From: Desulfobacter sp.
GTDB taxonomy: Bacteria; Desulfobacterota; Desulfobacteria; Desulfobacterales; Desulfobacteraceae
NCBI GenBank assembly: GCA_030145005.1
Contig: JAQYWJ010000064.1
Location: 1 to 10,153, forward strand
Reading direction: 5' to 3'
DNA length: 10,153 nucleotides
Below are positions 6,592-10,153 of the stretch, piece by piece; within the stretch, counting starts at the first letter, position 1; the number at the start of each line of letters is the position of its first letter. A model generated the notes under the pieces. It searched no databases and had not been told where the DNA came from. It saw only the letters and a program-made list of their open reading frames with translations. The position numbers and the translations under genes were made by a program.

Positions 6592-8517
6592 TTATATGGA
6601 CCGGCCCGCTTCTTCAGCCTCCGCAACGCAAAACATTAAATGCCTGGGTGTTTTGGCATCTCCGATCATATGAAATTTTGCCCGGCTTTGTTTTTCCAAG
6701 TGTCTGGCATCCCTGACCGGCTGGTGTTTTTCCGAAATGACAACAGTATCGAACCCCTCAAGGGTTACGGGTTCTCCCTTGGATGTAAAGCTTACGCCAT
6801 CATCGGTAAAGGATTTAACTGCCACCTTCTTATATAAAATGACGCCGCAGGCCTTCAGGCGTTCCCGCAGATAATACCTGTCATTGGAGGACATCTCTTC
6901 GGCAAAACTTTTTTTGCGGTTCAGAACCACCACCTCTTTTCCCAGATCACCCAGTTTATGGGCAGTAATCAGCCCGGTGAACCCGCCGCCGAGCACAATC
7001 ACCCTCTCACCGGCAGCCTGTGCATCGGTGAATACATCCACACTGGTGATAAGCTTCATCTTGCTTTTAAACAGCCCTTTGATCACGGGCATATCCGGCA
7101 TGGAGCCCGTGGCCAGAATCACATGATCAGGGTCAAAGGAGGCCAAAACTTCGGAAGACAACGGGGTATTGTAATCCACGGTCACACCAAGACGATCAAG
7201 TTCGTTTCTAAAAAAGCGTAAAATATCGCCCAGCTCCCCCCGGCCGGGTGCTGTGGCAGCCAGGGCCAGAAGCCCGCCCTGGCCTGAACCTTTTTCTAAT
7301 ATTTTCACCTGATGCCCTCTTTGGGCAAACATTCTTGCGGCGGCAAGCCCGGAAGGCCCGGCCCCGGCCACAAGAATTTTCTGGCTTTTTTCCGGTGCCT
7401 TTTCTTCGGCCAGTTTAAATTCCCGGCCCACATCGGGATTGACCACACAGGAACCAGGTTCCTTGGCAAGCACGGCATGGATACACCCGAGACAACAACC
7501 CACACAGGGCCTGATAAGGGAGGAATTTCCGGATTTGGCCTTATTCGGATATTCCGGATCTGCAATAATGGAGCGCCCTAATGCCACCATATCTGCTTTT
7601 CCATCCCTGATGGCGGCATTGGCCATGTCCGGGTCCTTGATCCGCCCTACGGTGATCACAGGCACATTGACCACCTGCTTAACCGCCTCAGCCATATGAA
7701 TAAAACATCCCTGGGGCGTATACATGGACGGAATAGTCAACTCTGTGGAGCCGTAAACACCACCGGACACATGGATATAAGCCACCCCGGCCTGTTCTAA
7801 GAGCGGAGCAATGCGCAGGGTATCTTTAAGTTCCCAGCCGTTTTCAATGTAATCATTGCCATTGATGCGGATACCCACGGGATAGTCCGCACCTGCGGTA
7901 TTCTTTACTGCGTCGATCACCTCAAACAAGAACCGGGTGCGATTCTCAAAACTGCCGCCGTATTCATCGGTGCGGATATTGGAATTTGGTGCCAGGAACT
8001 GGTTGATCAGGTATCCATGGGCCCCGTGCAGTTCTATGAAATCAAACCCGGCCTCCCGGCACCGGCGGGCTGCCTGCCCAAAACAGTCTGCAAGCGATTT
8101 GATCTCCGCTATTTCCAGAGCACGCACCTCTCCTTTAACCACGGCAGGTGCCGGAATAGCCGAAGGTGCCACTTTTTCCGGCAGATAGGACTGCCGGCCT
8201 CCGTGCAGCAGCTGAACCCCGAAACAGACATCATATTCCTTAATCCGATTAACCATTCTTTTTAGGGCGGGAATACATGAATCCTCATACATCTGGGGAA
8301 GATCAGGCAATTCCTGACCACTGGGGTGAACCCCACCACCACCCACAAGCATCATGCCGACACCGCCTCTGGCCCGGGTCGCAAAATATTCCGTAAGCTG
8401 ATCCGTAACATGGCAATTTTCATCCACACCGAAATTAATACTCATGGCCGACATGAGCAGCCGATTCTTCACTTCCATGTGTTGAATCCGGATGGGACTG
8501 AAAAGATCTGACAGCAT
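6592..8517 (-). CDS. OYE-type NADH:flavin oxidoreductase, 2,4-dienoyl-CoA reductase (FadH)-like
   Basis: This is a 641-residue cytoplasmic three-module flavoenzyme that passes electrons from NAD(P)H through FAD and a 4Fe-4S cluster to FMN to reduce an activated C=C bond. Residues 1-~330 form the Old Yellow Enzyme TIM barrel; HGAHGYLINQF (164-174) contains Y169, which aligns with the catalytic Tyr of E. coli FadH. The cluster ligands are C338-x2-C341-x3-C345-x11-C357. GAGPSG (385-390) is the FAD-binding Rossmann motif, GGGFTG (510-515) the NAD(P)H-binding one, and IGD (618-620) the C-terminal FAD contact. Length and order match FadH, trimethylamine dehydrogenase and BaiCD/BaiH relatives. The start at 8517 is supported by AGGAG (8525-8529) 7 nt away. 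The gene stands alone, so the substrate (dienoyl-CoA, enoate or another enone) cannot be assigned. Confidence 0.92.
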   Translation of the reverse strand: MLSDLFSPIRIQHMEVKNRLLMSAMSINFGVDENCHVTDQLTEYFATRARGGVGMMLVGGGGVHPSGQELPDLPQMYEDSCIPALKRMVNRIKEYDVCFGVQLLHGGRQSYLPEKVAPSAIPAPAVVKGEVRALEIAEIKSLADCFGQAARRCREAGFDFIELHGAHGYLINQFLAPNSNIRTDEYGGSFENRTRFLFEVIDAVKNTAGADYPVGIRINGNDYIENGWELKDTLRIAPLLEQAGVAYIHVSGGVYGSTELTIPSMYTPQGCFIHMAEAVKQVVNVPVITVGRIKDPDMANAAIRDGKADMVALGRSIIADPEYPNKAKSGNSSLIRPCVGCCLGCIHAVLAKEPGSCVVNPDVGREFKLAEEKAPEKSQKILVAGAGPSGLAAARMFAQRGHQVKILEKGSGQGGLLALAATAPGRGELGDILRFFRNELDRLGVTVDYNTPLSSEVLASFDPDHVILATGSMPDMPVIKGLFKSKMKLITSVDVFTDAQAAGERVIVLGGGFTGLITAHKLGDLGKEVVVLNRKKSFAEEMSSNDRYYLRERLKACGVILYKKVAVKSFTDDGVSFTSKGEPVTLEGFDTVVISEKHQPVRDARHLEKQSRAKFHMIGDAKTPRHLMFCVAEAEEAGRSI

Positions 8518-8562
8518 AAGTACACTCCTATGATTGAAACGGTTAAAATTTGGCCTTTATTT

Positions 8563-8575
8563 AATGTCAGACATT
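8563..8575. promoter_or_regulatory. Operator-like dyad upstream of the OYE-type gene
   Basis: AATGTC-A-GACATT is a perfect 6-bp inverted repeat around a single central base, 46-58 bp upstream of the start at 8517. It lies just downstream of a possible minus-strand -35 (TTGAAC, 8579-8584). Size and position suit a dimeric repressor of the TetR or MarR type. No regulator gene is in the window, so this is inference. Confidence 0.35.
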
Positions 8576-8661
8576 TAGGTTCAAAACAAGAAATTTTATA
8601 AACATGGATAAGTATGCGCCGTATCAATAATCCGGCAATGGCCATCAAAGACCTTGAAATG

Positions 8662-8701
8662 AAACCGGCGCAGATCTCACCAACACAGGCACATCCGGTT
8701 T
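8662..8701 (-). terminator. Weak hairpin after the lipoprotein gene
   Basis: AAACCGG (8662-8668) and CCGGTTT (8695-8701) form a 7-bp stem with a 26-nt loop, 2 nt past the lipoprotein stop. On the minus strand the stem runs into TTTCATTTC, a poor T-tract. It is a possible terminator only. The rest of 8576-8661 has no gene. Confidence 0.25.
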
Positions 8702-8702
8702 A

Positions 8703-9062
8703 TTAATTGGCTAATTTAATTTTTACAATTTCGCCTTTTTTGTTTAGATAGGCAACCCCTTGGCCAAGGGGTTTTCCGGAAGAGGAGTCAACGATAACGA
8801 TTTCTTTTTCATCCAATACGTTCGTTGATAATTCTTTTTTACGCGTAACCCGTTCTAAAGCATCTTTGGACACAGAATCGGTTTTTTGATTCGATGATCC
8901 TGTTTTATCTTTATTATTTCCTGTTTCTTCAGCCAGCCGGTAGCGCATCTTATTTCTATCAGCAATGAGCTTACCGACGCCGGAGTAATTGTCATCCTCA
9001 TTTTTACAGGATGGTAATACAGCCACGAAAAAAACCAGAAAAGAGATCAAAAAAAAACGCAT
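8703..9062 (-). CDS. Small putative lipoprotein
   Basis: I do not recognise a named family. The 119 residues begin with MRFFLISFLVFFVAV, a hydrophobic signal peptide ending in a lipobox-like LPSC with the lipidation cysteine at C19. By the E. coli rule, Lys20 rather than Asp after the cysteine would favour outer-membrane sorting. The mature part is very polar: a charged Lys/Asn/Asp/Ser-rich stretch (20-85), then a more ordered tail with KEIVIVDSSSGKPLGQGVAYLNKKGEIVKIKL, which could form short beta strands. No catalytic motif is visible. It starts 31 bp after the stop of the STAS gene, in the same direction, with no clear Shine-Dalgarno sequence before its ATG. It is probably made from the STAS transcript and may work at the cell surface in an unknown envelope role. 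Confidence 0.75.
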   Translation of the reverse strand: MRFFLISFLVFFVAVLPSCKNEDDNYSGVGKLIADRNKMRYRLAEETGNNKDKTGSSNQKTDSVSKDALERVTRKKELSTNVLDEKEIVIVDSSSGKPLGQGVAYLNKKGEIVKIKLAN

Positions 9063-9093
9063 TTAGCTATCTACATTGGAACCTGATTTAAGC

Positions 9094-9402
9094 CTATTCG
9101 ACCGCTTCCACGGTAAAACGGCGGTTCAGCCTCATGGTTGAAAACAGGCCATAAATATCCTGTGCAACATTGATGACCTTTAACTGACGATTGGACTGGC
9201 TCAGGGAATTATAAGCGGCAATAATCACACCAATACCAACGGAATCCACCATACTCACGCCATCAAGATCAATAACCAAGGTACCCTGGGAGGAATTGAC
9301 GGCGGAAAGCAGTTCCCCTTTAAAAGCATCAGCCATGGACGCAACCACATCTTCACCGGGCTTAACTATAGTCTGGTCCTCAATAGTGACTATTTCATTC
9401 AT
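9094..9402 (-). CDS. STAS domain protein (anti-sigma factor antagonist-like)
   Basis: This 102-residue cytoplasmic protein is a single STAS domain of the SpoIIAA/RsbV type. Such proteins are switched by serine phosphorylation and bind anti-sigma kinases or other partners. The fold is seen in the order TLVIDLDGVSMVDSVGIGV (41-58), the following helix IIAAYNSLSQS, the strand QLKVINV (73-79) and a C-terminal helix/strand ending RRFTVEAVE. S54 in MVDSVGIG is at the usual phosphorylated position. AAGGAG (9409-9414) lies 6 nt before the ATG, and a good promoter lies upstream. No cognate kinase, phosphatase or sigma factor is in the window, so the output is unknown; partner switching of sigma activity or a role in chemosensory or lipid-transport complexes are all possible. 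A small lipoprotein gene follows. Confidence 0.88.
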   Translation of the reverse strand: MNEIVTIEDQTIVKPGEDVVASMADAFKGELLSAVNSSQGTLVIDLDGVSMVDSVGIGVIIAAYNSLSQSNRQLKVINVAQDIYGLFSTMRLNRRFTVEAVE

Positions 9403-9437
9403 TTTTCACTCCTTGTTACAATGACGCATAAATTTGC

Positions 9438-9466
9438 ATATTAACTTAAAACCTATTTTTGTTCAA
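9438..9466 (-). promoter_or_regulatory. Sigma70-type promoter for the STAS/lipoprotein unit
   Basis: On the minus strand, TTGAAC (9461-9466) and TAATAT (9438-9443) are separated by exactly 17 nt. The predicted transcript start near 9431 gives a leader of about 29 nt containing the AAGGAG ribosome site at 9409-9414. Confidence 0.6.
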
Positions 9467-9514
9467 ATCCAAAAATTATTTTCAAATTTAAGCAGCATCA
9501 AAATATTCACATTT

Positions 9515-9630
9515 ACAGCAATTCTAAATTTATTCTCGCGCAAAGCCTCAAAGGGCCATAAAATCAAATAAAATCTTTGTGTCTTTGTGCGAGTTTTTCA
9601 ACTAAAAAGATTCATATTTAGAATTGCTGT
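9515..9630. repeat. MITE-like inverted-repeat element A (116 bp)
   Basis: Perfect 15-bp terminal inverted repeats ACAGCAATTCTAAAT (9515-9529) and ATTTAGAATTGCTGT (9616-9630) enclose a second, nested pair. That pair is CTCGCGCAAAG (9535-9545) with CTTTGTGCGAG (9583-9593), one wobble, and inside it CAAAG (9549-9553) pairs with CTTTG (9575-9579). CACATT occurs just outside both ends (9508-9513 and 9631-9636). There is no coding capacity. The CTTTGTGTCTTTGTGCGAG-type core resembles widely dispersed intergenic repeats of bacterial genomes, which is recollection rather than a search. Confidence 0.7.
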
Positions 9631-9638
9631 CACATTCC

Positions 9639-9790
9639 AGGGCAATCGTATGAAATTTTCGGTTATAATAAATTCAATGGGTTATAAAACGCAAATTCAG
9701 TTTTTATGCGCTCTTTAAAAATCTTTATTTTTTAACTATTTGAATTTATTAAAACAAAAAGATCATGCCAATTTTTCATGCGATTGCCCT
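9639..9790. mobile_element. MITE-like inverted-repeat element B (152 bp) with 9-bp direct repeats
   Basis: Terminal repeats AGGGCAATCGTATGAAA (from 9639) and the reverse complement of the right end, AGGGCAATCGCATGAAA (to 9790), match at 16 of 17 positions. A nested 12-bp perfect pair TAATAAATTCAA (9666-9677) / TTGAATTTATTA (9740-9751) follows. The element is bracketed by the 9-bp direct repeat GTCACATTC (9629-9637 and 9793-9801), offset 1-2 bp from the repeat ends, as expected for a target-site duplication. It carries no transposase and would be non-autonomous. The parent insertion sequence is not identified. Confidence 0.65.
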
Positions 9791-9810
9791 ACGTCACATT
9801 CATTTTCCCC

Positions 9811-9839
9811 TTGAATTTAAATTAAAAACCACGTATATA
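9811..9839 (+). promoter_or_regulatory. Sigma70-type promoter of the SRP RNA gene
   Basis: TTGAAT (9811-9816) and TATATA (9834-9839) have 17-nt spacing. The expected start near 9846-9847 falls just before the CCCGGCTGA that forms the outer stem around the RNA. Element B ends only 20 bp upstream of the -35 box. Confidence 0.65.
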
Positions 9840-9864
9840 GTAAAACTTCCCGGCTGATCAAGTC

Positions 9865-9990
9865 GGGCGGATAATTCTGATCGGTCGCCTCGTAACAGAG
9901 GGCCATGAACCTCGTCAGGTCCGGAAGGAAGCAGCGATAAGTGATACCTTCTGTGTCGTGGATTGATCCCGGTCACGCAATTATCCGCCC
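9865..9990 (+). ncRNA. ffs: Signal recognition particle RNA, small bacterial (4.5S) type
   Basis: This is the RNA scaffold of the signal recognition particle; it binds Ffh and helps target nascent membrane proteins to FtsY at the inner membrane. The universally conserved domain IV tip is present at 9914-9935, including GGTCCGGAAGGAAGCA with a GGAA tetraloop and the asymmetric-loop AGCAGC side. The ends pair as a perfect 12-bp helix, GGGCGGATAATT (9865-9876) with AATTATCCGCCC (9979-9990). At about 126 nt it fits the small type without an Alu domain. The mature ends are inferred from this helix. A promoter precedes it and a terminator follows. Confidence 0.96.
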
Positions 9991-9997
9991 TATTTGT

Positions 9998-10018
9998 TCA
10001 GCCGGGTTTTCTTTTTTT
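9998..10018 (+). terminator. SRP RNA terminator whose 5' stem arm lies upstream of the RNA
   Basis: TCAGCCGGG (9998-10006) is followed by TTTTCTTTTTTT (10007-10018). No good local partner is seen for the stem arm. The perfect 9-bp complement CCCGGCTGA is at 9849-9857, on the 5' side of the SRP RNA and inside the predicted primary transcript. The terminator stem therefore appears to close around the whole RNA. Confidence 0.7.
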
Positions 10019-10034
10019 ACCACCCTTTTATATC

Positions 10035-10062
10035 TTGACATGTTTTCAAACAGACTTATTTT
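10035..10062 (+). promoter_or_regulatory. Possible promoter for the gene entering at the right edge
   Basis: A consensus TTGACA (10035-10040) and TATTTT (10057-10062) have 16-nt spacing, about 70 nt upstream of the putative start at 10133. The AT-rich leader between them has no other visible feature. Confidence 0.4.
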
Positions 10063-10132
10063 TCAGCCATAATTTATCATTTAATTAATTTTTAAACACT
10101 TAATAAATATAAGGGATTTTGGAGCAAACACA

Positions 10133-10153
10133 TTGGTACTCAAAGAGAATAAA
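10133..10153 (+). CDS. Start of an unidentified gene, cut by the window end
   Basis: A TTG codon at 10133 lies 8 nt after GGAG (10121-10124) and opens a frame reading (M)VLKENK to the last base. Only seven codons are visible, so the product cannot be named. In a number of bacteria dnaX lies just downstream of the SRP RNA gene, which makes it one candidate by position only. A start further downstream is equally possible. Confidence 0.4.

Overview
The window looks like a chromosomal segment of a mesophilic, moderate-GC, Gram-negative anaerobe. Desulfobacterota (Desulfobacteraceae-like sulfate reducers) is my best guess. It rests on protein style, an OYE/dienoyl-CoA-reductase-type flavoenzyme, a CGGC-domain metal protein and a lipoprotein; no taxonomic marker was searched. 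Most of it is ordinary, densely coded sequence. The 9403-10132 stretch is a long non-coding region rich in structure.

Layout. 1-3055 (+): the 3' part of a DHA2-type MFS drug/solute exporter, followed 2 bp later by a complete YgiQ-type radical SAM protein. 3096-4427 (-): a convergent membrane enzyme carrying two CDP-alcohol phosphatidyltransferase domains in one chain, the second PssA-like. A strong stem-loop lies in its 5' leader. 4676-6386 (+): a two-gene unit made of a cation diffusion facilitator (CDF) with a NifX/NifB-like C-terminal domain and a small CGGC-domain protein, closed by a long-stem terminator candidate. 6592-8517 (-): a three-module OYE-type flavin/4Fe-4S oxidoreductase with a good RBS and an operator-like dyad upstream. 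8703-9402 (-): a STAS-domain protein followed by a small lipoprotein, behind a good sigma70-type promoter. 9515-9790: two adjacent inverted-repeat (MITE-like) elements, each flanked by copies of CACATT(C). 9811-10018 (+): promoter, small SRP RNA (ffs) and terminator. The terminator stem is formed by pairing of sequences on both sides of the RNA. 10035-10153 (+): promoter and the first codons of a gene that runs off the window.

How the genes relate. The CDF-NifX fusion and the CGGC protein share a transcript and both suggest handling of a transition metal. The CDP-alcohol enzyme makes phospholipid headgroups. The STAS/lipoprotein pair is probably a small signalling or envelope unit of unknown partners. 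No phage, CRISPR, tRNA, rRNA or complete insertion sequence was seen. The best candidates for something under-described are the CDF-NifX/CGGC cassette, the tandem CDP-alcohol transferase with its structured leader, the SRP RNA enclosed by its own terminator stem, and the paired small inverted-repeat elements.
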